From Gordionus sp. m RMFG-2023 (taxonomy: Eukaryota > Nematomorpha > Gordioida > Chordodea > Parachordodidae), in contig NC_088775.1 of NCBI RefSeq assembly GCF_954871325.1, positions 69,913,561-69,977,560 of the forward strand: 64,000 nt of DNA, read 5' to 3'. The notes under the pieces are model-generated. The model searched no databases and was not told where the DNA came from. It worked only from the letters and a program-made list of their open reading frames with translations. This document shows, in pieces, positions 33,340 to 45,620 of this stretch. The position numbers and the translations under genes are program-made. Each line of letters opens with the position of its first letter. The stretch's first letter is position 1.

Positions 33340-34690
33340 TCCAATATAAGTACAAACCTTACTTGTGGCAATAAAAATGAGCAAGGCTATCACAATGTTT
33401 TGGTACCTGAATCCTAGAGGTCAATTCTAGACGATTTGAAAGATGGGCATCCATATGCAATTCTAACAAATGTATCTAATAAGGGAAATATTAAAACATT
33501 TCCCTCGATCCTTTGCAATTTCAACAAGAATAAGAACATTTCAATAAAACTGTTAAAAAAATTTCCTCAAATAGTGAAAAATCCAACGATGTAGCTAGCC
33601 ACATAAGGGTAAATATAGCTGATTCAAGGTATTCAATGATTTGCATGCCAGCTTTCTGCGCTGATAATGCCTCTGTAAATTTTGGCAAAAACTAAAGTTA
33701 CCGAATTGAGGCAGCACAAATGAATTATTACCAATTGGCTGTATATGCCATATATACTACATAGTTCTTGCAAGAAGGCAATGAATGTACTGTCTGTGGA
33801 TGTCGAAATAATTGTGATGAAATGTTTTAACGAATTTAGTTCAACTAAAAGAGTTAATGAATTAAAAGAGTTGGTGAAGTGGTCTGACTTGGAATGGTGT
33901 GAGTTGTTGCGATATATACCTATCAGGTGGTTGTCATTAATACTTGCCATCGATAGAATTTTAAAATTTTACAAACCTTTAAAAAAATACTTCTTAAATA
34001 AAGATTTTAAAGGCTGTCCTAAAATTTGAAAAAATTTTTCTAATATGAAATGGCAGAAGTATATTTGAGATTCTTTTCACATGTAGGATATCTACTGCAT
34101 GCAGTTAATATTCAGTTGCAATCTGAATATTCTTTATTAAAAATGATTCACAAAATTATGCTACAGCTCTGTTCATCTCTATATTTAAAAATTGAAAATA
34201 AATTTTTGCTAAAAATATTATATTAAAATGTTCAAATAATACTCTAATTAATACATATTTAAATAAAGCAGATATTTTTTTAAGACAATTTTAGAATATT
34301 TACAATCAAAATTTGATTTTAATAACTCTATTTACAATTGTATAAATATTATGACCTTGGAACAGAAACCATCAATTAAGGTTTTTGTAATTTAATAAAT
34401 ATATTTAAAAATACCGAAAGACATTGATGTCTTGTTTGAAAAGATTTTAATTCTCTCTATTTTTTTAGATTCGCCAAAACTTCTCCTTACCTCATTCTAA
34501 TGCCTCATCCGAGCGCATTTTTAACCTGAAGAGGACTGCCTGGAAAAAAGGAGAGAAATCGGATTTAACAACATTAGAGAACGAGCTAATGGTTAAATAA
34601 TGTATAATATGTAATGCCAGGAATTTTATAATCTCAATAACGACGGTAAACATTTAGTTCTATTATTTAAATCTCAAATAAAATATAATT
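33340..34690 (+). pseudogene. hAT transposase (KIAA1586/ZBED-like), decayed
   Basis: The best-kept stretch is 33745-34029 (94 codons): it starts MPYILHSSCKKAMNVLSVDV and contains KWSDLEWCELLRYIPIRWLSL, the central region of KIAA1586-like hAT transposases. This middle region is missing from copies 1 and 2. The C-terminal dimerisation block (LTSF-CLIR-HF, then DCLEKRRE) follows near 34490-34580 in a broken frame. This copy shows the ancestral coding order. Confidence 0.75.
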
Positions 34691-35014
34691 ATGTTTTAGC
34701 AAGGGCGCCATAAAATTTATTGTCAATTTTTAACTGTAAAGATGGACACATCTGCAGCATAATTTTGTGAATCTTTGTTAAGATTCTTCTGATTGCAACT
34801 GCACATTCTACATGTGAAATCATTCCTAAATATACCGCTACCATTCATTATAAGAAATATTTTTTATAGGTTTATTAAATTTTAAAATTCTATCGATGAC
34901 CGGTATTAGGAACATATCGCAACCAACATTGTGCTGACTCACTTCTGTAAATACACTCTGTTTTTTCCAAATTCACTGAGGCATTATCAAGAAAGCTGAC
35001 ATGCAATTTATTGA

Positions 35015-35275
35015 TCATCTCGAATCTGATATTATATGGTTAGCTATGTCTTTGGATTTTTCACTATTAGAGGGGAAAAAATTTAATAGTTTTATTGAAA
35101 TGACCTTAATTTTGTTGAAATAACGGAAGATCAAGGGAAATCCCTTATTAGATGCATCTGTTAGAATTGCATATATATGCCCATCTTTCAAATCGTCAAA
35201 AATTGACCTCCTGGATTTAGGTCTTAAAACATTAATGATAGCCTTGCTCATTTGTTCTACAAGTATAATTTTCAT
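35015..35275 (-). pseudogene. Inverted hAT N-terminal piece in copy 3
   Basis: An 86-codon frame with MSKAIINVLRPKSRRSIFDD, LTDASNKGFPLIFRYFN and KDIANH is the best-preserved N-terminal catalytic region of the family in this window. It duplicates, in inverse orientation, the decayed forward sequence at 33370-33600. Confidence 0.75.
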
Positions 35276-35831
35276 TTATATTAGAGTCGTTAAATATTAT
35301 GGAAAAAGATTCTACCAACATTGTGATGATAAGTATTGTGAATGTTGTACTACAAGATAAGTACAATTGCCGCAACTGTAGTTGCATCTGTATTATATCT
35401 TATTTTGGAGTACCTTATTATGTATTTAAACGTGATACTTGATAATTAAGCGCCTATCCCTATAATGTTATACACACACGCGGTAGATTTCCAATTGCGG
35501 TCGTTATGAGGGACATTCGCTTAAAATATACTTTTAATTGTAAAATTAAAATCGTTTTTTATATTTAAAAAAGATCGTTGGTTTTTTTTATAAATTAATA
35601 TAATTTAATAAATCAAGATTTTATTGTATTTTGAAAAATAGTTACCGACTTTGTATTTATATAACTAATTATAAAAAATAAAAGGCGGATAATTATCAAT
35701 TTAAAATCCCGGCCGAAGGCCGCCCGCAAAAAATTTTTTTTTAGCAATTTTTATATTTCTACCGCAATTTTTATGTTTCTCCCACATCTCCCTCAATTTG
35801 AAAATTTTGACCTGGCAACCCTGAGTATGAA

Positions 35832-37755
35832 CCAAAAGTTATTAGAATTTCAAAAATTATCAAATTTAGATTGAACAAAGAATCTAAAGAAAGCAATTAT
35901 AATAAAAAAATTAAATAAAATTATCATTATTTATAAAATCAACTTTTTTCCTTATTTCAAAATATGAGGATAAAGATAAAAGGCTAACTCGATATTTTAT
36001 AATAAAGAAAATTAAGCTTGGAAACTTTTCCGACAGATGGCATAACTTGCGGCAACTTTGGAAAATGATATCAAAATGAGATGGATTGGTTATGGTAAAA
36101 TTTAAAACAATTAGGATAACTAATTATTTTCATCAAGCCGCGAATAGGTTGAGCTATTGTTTAATAAAAAAAATTTAGATTATTTTAATGCCGTAAAAAA
36201 AATAAAAATAATTTTTAAAAAAATATAACCAAAAAAAATGATGTATTTTAATTTTATTATTCATGACATGACATGAAGCCACCCAAGCTCATTTACATTG
36301 TTATCAAATCAAATGAGAATATAGTATATTAAAAAAAGTTAACCAAATTGCAATATTTAAATAATTAATAAGCTTAAGGAATTTTAAAGCTATATAACAA
36401 AATTAATACAACCAATTTTTTTCCAAATTTTTATAGCAAGGTCAATATCGTAACTTGAACTGCGAACTCATTAGAGGAGCATCATTGAAATTACAGGGGG
36501 GATAGTTAGTTATGAAATAATTATCATTATTTGAAAAATTGGAAAGGGGTGAAAGGTATTTTCTTTTTTTAATTATTTATATTTGGTAGGAGGTTAAAAG
36601 TTTTGAGAGGGTTGATATCATTTATAGATATGTATACAAGCCCCTGATTATATTCTCCGCAGTCCTTTTCTTAAGTTAAAATAGGAAATTGTATAGCAAG
36701 TATTATCTTATTCTAATAGATCCCTTTAGGTCATATTTTTTTATCTAATTTACATATAGAATAAATATCCTTAAAAAATAAATTTCATTATAAAAAGTTT
36801 TTTAAAAAATAATTTTTTTTTTATTGAATATGTGAAGGAAAAAGTAGAGCATTGCCATAACATATCGTCTAAACCAATAGGTTTGTTTGTTAAATATATA
36901 ACTGAAGTGTAAATTTTAAAAGAATCACTGATTTGAACAAAGACTGGTTAAAAATAACCATGGGAAAAAAATCTGACAAAAACACCCCGATATAAATTTT
37001 GCTTTAATAAATAAAAGGAATATGTAATCCTCGTTTTAAACTTTGCCCTTTAGTGTAATACTTGAGTATTATTTTATAATAGTACTTTTCTCATAATGTT
37101 GCTCATCAAAAATGATCATATTTGTAAGGGGAAACAACTATATGACTCAAGGGCTAGGAATATGAATTTTAAAATAATTTTATAATGCATGGCGAAAGGT
37201 AGTTATTTTTGAAATATTAATCGTGGGATTGATGTGGTAGAGAAAGACTGTGTCACATATAAAAGAATTTGTAAATACTCTCATAAAATCTGTATCTTGA
37301 TGAATGAGTCTTATGTAACCAGCTAAATTTTATACCAAAGTAGACCTTCCTATATTTTTGTCACAAAAAAATAATGAAAATATAAAAATTTTGAGACTAT
37401 TATATAAAAACAAACAAAATTTTTATTATTGTAGATAAGAATTTAAAAAATTAAACATTCAATGTTATATTAATAGCGATTCCTTTAAGATAATCTTATC
37501 TTGATCGATTTTCGAAGTCAGAAACAATTGTTACTATTCTCGAATGTAGATTTCGATATTTTTTTCTCGGGGTAGAGGGTGTTTCACCAGAATTATATTG
37601 AGCAATTTTTAACTCTGTCAACCCTTGTTGTTTTTTAAGCCTAGATAAAATTATATAGTTTATTAGTAAATCTTTATACTTTTTAAATCATTTTAAAATA
37701 ATAGATATATAGATAACTTGATATAAATTTCCACATGTTTGGATGGTAACTTGTT
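35832..37755. other. No gene recognised
   Basis: AT-rich, unique-looking sequence with no recognisable protein frame, tandem array or terminal repeats on either strand. Confidence 0.5.
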
Positions 37756-37762
37756 AGGAGGG

Positions 37763-38895
37763 AACTGAATCATCTATGCCACCCTTCAACCACGTTGTTG
37801 GTTTTCGCTTCCCCGTTCAGAGTTGATTGGTAACAATTCCAGAGTTCAATATTAAACAAAGCAGGTAGTCTGCCTCTTCCAAGCGTTTTACCAATGTAAG
37901 CTTTTTCAAAAGTTTCAATTAGAGGATGAAGTAACAATTGATTATTAGAATAAAATTAGGAGTTTATTAGTAATTCAAATGTTTCAACTACATTTAAGGG
38001 TGGCACAAACGCCAAACAAACCATCATTCTAAGTTGTATATTAAATTCCACATCTGTTTTATATTTCTGCGATATTTCTGGATATTTTTGAATGTTTCGC
38101 CAAAAGGATTGGCCAAAATGGAAATAGCATCATTTGTGTTGCGAATTGGGAAACACTTCATTGAAAGCTTTTACACTGGCCATTTCAAAATCCGTCATAA
38201 TTCTTTTTGGAGTTGATATTAAGTTGTCACCTATAATAGTAAATATTCTTTTATAAGTTTCATAATCCTTTCTATTGGTCAATGTATATATGAGAGGTAA
38301 AACATTATTATTTCTAATCCCATGAATTGTATAAATTTGCATAAATACCATCAGAAAACCAATGTTCGCATGAAGCTAAGAAGTCCAAATTTTTTCTTGT
38401 TCCAAATATAACACGGTCGGGAACCTGACACACATGATAAATAAATAAGCAATTATAATAAAGTTCGGGCAGCTTATCGTAATAAAAATGAAGGATTTAG
38501 TTATATTTGTTCAAAAAATTTATAGAAAATCTTACCATACCATCATCATGAAGTATGAAATCCTCATATTTATCTGTAATTGAATATTCATGCGGAATTA
38601 CCAGCTCAATAAGGCTGCTAGGATTCGGAGGTGCAAAACTGTTTGAACTCCGCGTTCGGTGAATTATACGTTTCATAATATTCGGTGATGGTAGTGCCAT
38701 TGATATAGTATCACTTAATTGAGATACGTGTTTCGCCACAATAAAGTTTGGAGTTTCCATAGTATTATTCAAAGCTTCATTCTTAATTGAATTGATTATT
38801 TTCTTGGTTTCCATTTCGATTGGATTTTCTGGATGATTGTGTATTTCTTTATTATCTTTTATCTTACCATTTTTTTTGTAAGTCGTACGGGACAT
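37763..38895 (-). pseudogene. MULE transposase with FLYWCH-type N-terminus
   Basis: The minus strand starts near the C-terminal half of a FLYWCH zinc finger (TTYKKNGKIKDNKEIHNHPE; the HNH of EIHNHPE is diagnostic). A linker follows, then the MULE catalytic region: FGTRKNLDFLASCEHWFSDG, NVLPLIYTLTNRKDYETYK, MTDFEMASVKAFNEVFPNSQ and CYFHFGQSFWRNIQ. The C-terminal block is LWNCYQSTLNGEAKTNNVVEGWHR-like. Shifts and stops occur near 38130, 38350, 38400-38500 and 37960. No terminal inverted repeats were identified, so element ends are unknown. Confidence 0.8.
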
Positions 38896-38929
38896 TTAAA
38901 AATATCCTGATTGATGCATCTATAATAAT

Positions 38930-39480
38930 TAATATCTGAGGAGACTACTTTATCCAGGCGGAACAAATAATTTTTAAAGGTTAAGATCTCCTTATTTTTG
39001 CTTGATAACATATTTTATAAGACTCCGAAATAAAGAGAAAAGAATGGCGAAAATATTTATAATTTCCAAAGGAATAGCACCAGCCAGACGAGAAAATTTT
39101 TTTTTTAAATTTCGGTAATACTTTTTTTTTAAAATAGTTATAATTTATCAAATATGTCATTAATTATTTGTTAATTTTTAGTGTAGCTATTTTTTTTATT
39201 ATATTTTAAAATTATTTAAGATTCAATAAGAACCCATATCAAAATATTATATTTAAATTAATTGAAATTAATGCCGAGTTATATACTAAAAATTTTATCA
39301 CGCCCCCTTCCCCCCCCCCTTCAAATAAACAGAAAAGATAAAAAGATATCTATAAAGATCGTAAAATAATAAGATTAATAAATATTTTAAATTGGTGAAA
39401 TCCCTTATTTCACTTAGATGTAATTTATTTTTGAATTGCCATTCATAATTGATATTCTAAACAGTAATGTTGTAGACTTT
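38930..39480. other. No gene recognised
   Basis: AT-rich sequence with a C homopolymer tract near 39311-39320. No coding or repeat structure recognised. Confidence 0.5.
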
Positions 39481-39499
39481 ATTCATCTACACTGTTTAA

Positions 39500-40135
39500 G
39501 AATAGTGACTGCCAAAACCACGGTTGTGCATTTGACCGGTCAAATATAGTTAAAATCAAATTAGTATTATTTTATATTGAATATCATCATTTTCTTTAAT
39601 ATTTTTTAATCAATTTCTTTTTGTCTAAATCTTCAATCGATTTCTGTTTTAGTAAGATTATTGTCACAAATCGACCAATTTCTTTCTGAAGAAGAAGTAG
39701 ATCTAGAAATTGTTAATAATGTCACTTCTCTTAATGGCCATGGTGGTCAAAGCTAATTCCACTGCTTGAGTTTGAAATCTGATTGTTTCTTATGAAAGTT
39801 ACTGCTATCCCCATGATTTTCTATTAAACAAGCCGCTTTTATTTCTGAAATTTATGATATAACTTGAAATATTTTGATCACCACCTTGTATGCCTAATTC
39901 TTTTATTATATTACATACTTCATTAAATTCACTATGATTAAAATGCTCTCCTTAATATTAGGAACTCAATAAGCATTGTGATCACATTTCACATGTATTT
40001 ATATCGTTTTTTCTTTTTCAAACATATTTTTATATTCAGATCTTATAGAATATATGACCACTTGACCAGGTCAAATATTCTCCCGTTCAGACCCGTCAAA
40101 ATCTAGTCATTTGACTGACTTGCTAACCCTGGCCA
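39500..40135. mobile_element. Possible hAT-derived relic
   Basis: On the minus strand the right edge (40134 leftward) reads CCAGGGTTAGCAAGTCAGTC and then ATTTGACCTGGTCAAGTGG, a style typical of hAT ends with TTGACC-rich subterminal regions. The left region has the palindromic ATTTGACCGGTCAAAT near 39532-39547. A left terminus and TSD could not be fixed. No intact frame is present. Confidence 0.4.
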
Positions 40136-40492
40136 AAATTGATTGATAAATTTATAAATATTAAGTCATCAGACAATAAATAGGAATGCTACCCAGATAT
40201 CAATTTCGCCAGTAAATATCAAGATTTAATTAATAAACTCAATGATTAATATATTGATAAAGCTAAGTTCCTTGTGCGCGATTATTATAAAATAAGAACT
40301 TCGAAGGAAAGGATAGGATAGCGAAAAAAGTGTATTTCAATAACAAATTTCAAACCAGATCTAAGTTAATTAATCATTGTAAAAAATTTTTAAGGTTAAA
40401 AGAAAATTACAAACTATATGAATTAAAAAAATATTATTCAAATAATATAATTATAAAAAAATGATTCAAAATAAATTAGTCATTATTAGCAA

Positions 40493-41080
40493 TTATCGCG
40501 ATATTAAATTCTCTATAATATCTTCGCGATATATGTTTCGCGAAATAATTCTCGCTACATTGTCTTCGCGATTTGGGTTTCGCGATAATAATTTCGCTAT
40601 AAAATTTTCGCGATTATTGATTCGCGATTAAAGTTTCGCGGTAATGTATTCGCTTTAAAGGTTTCGCGATAAAGGTTTCGCGATAAAGGTTTCGCGATAA
40701 AGGTTTCGCGATAAAGGTTTCGCGATAAAGGTTTCGCTATAAAATTTTCGCGATTATTGATTCGCGATAAAAGTTTTGCTGTAATGTATTCGCTTCAAAT
40801 GTTTCGCGATAAAGGTTTCGCTATAAAAAATTCGCGATATTTGTTTCGCTATATTGTATTCGCGGTAATGTATTTGCTATAAAGGTTTCGCGATAAAAGT
40901 TTCGCTGTAAAAAATTCGCGATTCTTGTTTCGCGATATTGCATTCGCGGAATAGTATTCGCTATTATGGATTCGCGATAAAAGTTTCGCTATAAAATCCA
41001 TTCGCGATAAACGACATTCGCGATAAACGACATTCGCGATAAAAGTTTCGCAAAAAGTGTTTCGCGATAAAAGTTTCGCT
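40493..41080 (+). repeat. TTCGCGATAAAGG-type 14-bp tandem array
   Basis: About 590 bp are packed with TTCGC/TTCGCGAT boxes every 12-16 bp. Five perfect consecutive copies of GGTTTCGCGATAAA occupy 40660-40729. Flanking units drift to TTCGCTAT, TTCGCGGTAATGTA or ATTGATTCGCGAT while keeping the spacing. Nearly every unit contains one or two CpG dinucleotides and many contain the palindrome TCGCGA, in striking contrast to the CpG-poor, AT-rich surroundings. The unit length is not a multiple of three, and no open frame spans it. Confidence 0.9.
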
Positions 41081-41189
41081 GAATTGACATGGAACCGATA
41101 TAATTAATGTATTACTTTGACACCCAATACTTGCATATGAAATGGAAGCTTTAATAAAAAGGTAAATAATGTTAAAGGATGATATAAAT

Positions 41190-41275
41190 TTTATAAAGAT
41201 AAATCAAAATGATTTGTAAATTTTTTCAAAGATAAATCAAAATGATTTGTAAATTTTTTCAAAGATAAATTAAAA
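41190..41275 (+). repeat. Short tandem repeat, 36-bp unit
   Basis: About 2.3 units of AAAGATAAATCAAAATGATTTGTAAATTTTTTC. Nothing else is recognised between 41280 and 42027. Confidence 0.8.
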
Positions 41276-42127
41276 GAATATTTGAGGTTTTACTTTGGCA
41301 TCCTACAGAAAAATAATTTTTTTGAAGGTAGATTGCATCTATATTATATTAATATAAAATTTATCTATAATTAATATACTCGTGCATTCTTTGGGCATAG
41401 TAAATAAATTGTTCTTAACAATCCAGCGTCCAAGGCATGGTTTATTTCTGCATGTAAAGTAAGCAGTAAAGTTATTGTAGTCTTTATGCTTTTTAAAGTG
41501 ATTAGGCATAGCCATCTGAAACAGGTATTAGTGGATTATATTTTGTTAAAAAAAAATAGTAATAATTTTCCTTAACTAAGATTATATCTTAATTTCAAAT
41601 AATATAGTCAAAGTATAATATTATTACAAAATACTTTTAAAGTAATAATACTTTATTTGTATGATATACCTTAATTTTATTTAAGATAATATTTGAAATA
41701 TTAGTATTGGAGAATATGTACAATATATCCTATAGACTGAATGAAGTATTGAAAGGTCTATATTTATGGGCAAGTTGATCTACTAAAATTTAATATTATA
41801 ATAGAAAACAAAATATCATAATAATACATATCAGATTTGGTCTGGGTAGGATATGACCCTTTTGATTGATATTAGAATATGCACCTTTATATACTATATA
41901 AATATAATTATGTAATTATAATAGCATAAAATATCTCCATGTCATATTTAATTAATAGTTTTAAAAAAATTGGTTACCTTTATACTTCCTATTTATATAA
42001 ACTCAAAGTATTATGCTGGGTTGATTACAGGGTTGCGCAAATTTTCAGAAAATTGTATTCAGATACAGATACTTTATGAAATTTTGTATTTAAGATACTA
42101 GATCCTTTAGAAAAATTTCAATAAGAT

Positions 42128-42135
42128 GTAAGATA
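42128..42135 (+). repeat. 8-bp target duplication of foldback (left)
   Basis: GTAAGATA, repeated exactly at 46254-46261 on the far side of the foldback element. Eight bases is the hAT target-duplication length. Confidence 0.9.
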
Positions 42136-42754
42136 TAGTGTTGCGTAATCGGCTAATTTTAGCCGACTAAAAACGGCTTAGCCGAGATTTTAGGTGGAAA
42201 AATCGGCTAAACCTAATTAGGCTAAGCCTAAAAATCGGCTAAGCTTAAAAATTGGCCAAGCATAAAAATGGGCTAAGCCTAAAAATTGGCTAAAATAAAT
42301 TAGTCAAAATTCTGCATCGATGCTTAGCATTAATTATTATTTATTTATTTTAGTAAAATAATTTATTTTATTTATATTTAATGTAAATATTTTATTATTA
42401 TCAACAAATAAACATGATCTGATTTAATATTTTTTATTTATATTATTATATTTTGAAATGAAAATAAATTTATTTATTTGATGTTATTTTAATAAAAAAA
42501 ATAATATGCTGCTATATTGTAAAATTGTAATATTCTTTTTAATATAATTTATTAGTGATTTTCACAATCTTCTTTATAAATACATCTTTTATTGAGGAAT
42601 TATATTGTAAATTTTATTAGATAAATAAACAATCTTTTAGGTGAAATCTTTTATCATTTTTTTATCATTTTTTTAAAATTATCTATTTTTTATTAAATGA
42701 GGTGGATTTTATGAAACTTTTTTGATGATTTTATATGATCTTTTTAAGGATAAT

Positions 42755-44120
42755 ATTTTAATGTGACAATTGTCATAATCGTTATTTTATAAGTTTTTTG
42801 AATTTTTTTGAAGAAAATAGGTTAAAATAAGTATTAATAACATGTGTAAATATAAATTTAGTGAAGATGTACCAAAGAAAAGTGACAATTGTCATAATCG
42901 TTATTTTTAAAGTTTTTTGAATTTTTTTGACGACAATATGTTAAAATAAGTATTAATAACATGTTTAAATAAAAATTTAGTGAAGATGTACCATAGAAAA
43001 TTGACAATTGTCATAATCGTTATTTTTAAAGTTTTTTGAATTTTTTTGAAGAAAATATGTTAAAATAAGTATTAAAAACATGTTTAAATAAAAATTTAGT
43101 GAAGATGTACCATAGAAAAGTGACAATTGTCATAATCGTTATTTTATGCGTTTTTTGAATTTTTTTGAAGAAAATAGGTTAAAATAAGTATTAATAACAT
43201 GTGTAAATATAAATTTAGTGAAGATGTACCAATGAAAAGTGACAATTGTCATAATCGCTATTTTTAAAGTTTTTTGAATTTTTTTGACGAATATATGTTA
43301 AAATAAGTATTAATAACATGTGTAAATATAAATTTAGTGAAGATGTACCATAGAAAAGTGACAATTGTCATAATCGTTATTTTTAAAGTTTTTTGAATTT
43401 TTTTGACGAAAATATGTTAAAATAAGTATTAATAACATGTGTAAATATAAATTTAGTGAAGATGTACCAATGAAAACTGATAATTGTCACAATCGCTATT
43501 TATAAAGTTTTTTGAATTTTTTGACGAAAATATGTTAAAATAAGTAATAATAACATGTGTAAATATAAATTTAGTGAAGATGTACCAATGAAAAGTGACA
43601 TTTGTCATAATCGTTAATTTTAAAGTTTTTTGAATTTTTTTGAAGAAAATATGTTAAAATGAGTATTAATAACATGTGTAAATATAAATTTAGTGAAGAT
43701 GTACCAATGAAAAGTGACATTTGTCATAATTGTTATTTTTAAAGTTTTTTGATTTTTTTTGAAGAAAATATTTTAAAATAAATATTAAAAACATGTTTAA
43801 ATAAAAATTTAGTGAAGATGTACCATAGAAAAGTGACAATTGTCATAATCATTATTTTTAGTTTTTTGAATTTTTTTGACGAAAATATGTTAAAATAAGT
43901 ATTAATAACATGTGTAAATATAAATTTAGTGAAGATGTACCAATGAAAAGTGACAATTGTCATAATCGTTATTTTTAAAGTTTTTTGAATTTTATTGACA
44001 AAGATATTTTAAAATAAGTATTGATAACATGTTTAAATAGAAATTTAGTGAAGATGTACTCTAGATAAGCGACAATTGTCATAATCGTTATTTTTAAAGT
44101 TTTTTGATTTTTTTTGACGA
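42755..44120 (+). repeat. Left-arm array, about 119-bp units x12
   Basis: Units carry GTGACAATTGTCATAATCG, TTTTTTGAATTTTTTTGA, TTAAAATAAGTATTAATAAC and TTTAGTGAAGATGTACCA. Most contain the perfect palindrome TGACAATTGTCA or a one-base variant. Unit lengths vary by only 1-3 bp. Confidence 0.92.
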
Positions 44121-44419
44121 AAATAGTTAACTTGCATCGATAGATTTTAAAATAGAAAAAAAAGTATACCCAAATTTTAAACAAGATTGTTTGGTGAAAA
44201 TTGGTAAAAAAATAATAATTTCTAACTTAGGATTAGATATTATGATATAAATTTTGCATATTAATTTCTGACCCGATGAACAAATGTAATAAAATGCCAA
44301 TTTGCTCCTGTTTTTGGGGAAGAATCTATTATTACCATATGTTTTTCTATGGCATATACTCAGGCAATTTTAATTTTACAATCTATATTTTTACCCATTT
44401 ACATCAAAGAAATTTTAAA

Positions 44420-45620
44420 AATAACGATTATGACAATAGTCACTTTTCTATAGTACATCTTCACTAAATTTTTATTTAAACATGTTATATATACTTATTT
44501 TAAAATATTTTCGTCAAAAAACTTTAAGAATAACGATTATGACAATTGTCACTTTTCATTGGTACATCTTCACTAAATTTATATTTACACATGTTATTAA
44601 TACTTATTTTAACATATTTTCGTCAAAAAATTCAAAAAACTTGAAAAATAACCATTATGACAATGTCAATTTTCTATGGTACATTTTCACTAAATTTTAT
44701 TTAAACATGTTATCAATACTTATTTTAACATATTTTCTTCAAAAAAATTCAAAAAACTTATAAAATAACGATTATGACAATTGTCACTTTTCTATGGTAC
44801 ATCTTCACTAAATTTTTATTTAAACATGTTTTTAATACTTATTTTAACATATTTTCTTCAAAAAAATTCTAAAAACTTATAAAATAACGATTATGATAAT
44901 TGTCACTTTTCTATGGTACATCTTCGCTAAATTTTTATTTAAACATGTTCTTACTACTTATTTTAACATATTTTCCAAAAAAATTCAAAAAACTTTAAAT
45001 ATAACTATTATGACAAATGTCACTTTTCATTGGTACATCTTCACTAAATTTAAATTTACACATGTTATTAATACTTATTTTAACCTATTTTCTTCAAAAA
45101 AATTCAAAAAACTTATAAAATAACGATTATGACAAATGTCACTTTTCATTGGTACTTCTTCACTAAATTTATATTTACACATGTTATTAATACTTATTTT
45201 AACCTATTTTCTTCAAAAAAATTCAAAAAACGTATAAAATAACGATTATGACAATTGTCACTTTTCTATGGTACATCTTCACTAAATTTTTATTTAAACA
45301 TGTTTTTAATACTTATTTTAACATATTTTCTTCAAAAAAATTCAAAAAACTTTAAAAATAACGATTATGACAATTGTCAATTTTCTATGGTACATCTTCA
45401 CTAAATTTTTATTTAAACAAGTTATTAATACTTATTTTAACATATTGTCGTCAAAAAATTCAAAAAACTTTAAAAATAACGATTATGACTATTGTCACTT
45501 TTCTTTGGTACATCTTCACTAAATTTATATTTACACATGTTATTAATACTTATTTTAACCTATTTTCTTCAAAAAATTCAAAAAACTTATAAAATAACAA
45601 TTATGACAATTGTCACATTA
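44420..45620 (-). repeat. Right-arm array, about 119-bp units x11
   Basis: Inverted counterpart of the left array. TGACAATTGTCA palindromes recur near 44534, 44769, 45243, 45361 and 45598, among others. Individual units differ by point changes from the mirror-position units in the left arm. Confidence 0.92.

Larger units (their letters stand above)
33182..35823 (+). mobile_element. Old hAT element, copy 3
   Basis: A diverged relative of copies 1 and 2. The right end reads TTTTGACCTGGCAACCCTG and matches the family terminus. The left end is not seen; the pogo-like element abuts it at 33180. In order it holds a forward N-terminal part (33350-33720), a forward middle part (33745-34029), a forward C-terminal part (about 34200-34690), then an inverted partial N-terminal part (about 34850-35400) leading to the right end. 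It lacks the MITE. Many stops and small gaps show it is the oldest copy here. Confidence 0.75.

Noticed and set aside
40493-41080. CRISPR-like or iteron-origin reading of the TTCGCGAT array
   Set aside because: Units are contiguous 14-mers with drifting sequence and no unique spacers. The context is a transposon-rich eukaryotic sequence.
43739-45592. Series of open frames reading TIMTIVTFLWYIFTKF-like sequence on both strands
   Set aside because: They are translations of the 119-bp foldback repeats, recurring at each unit and on both arms.
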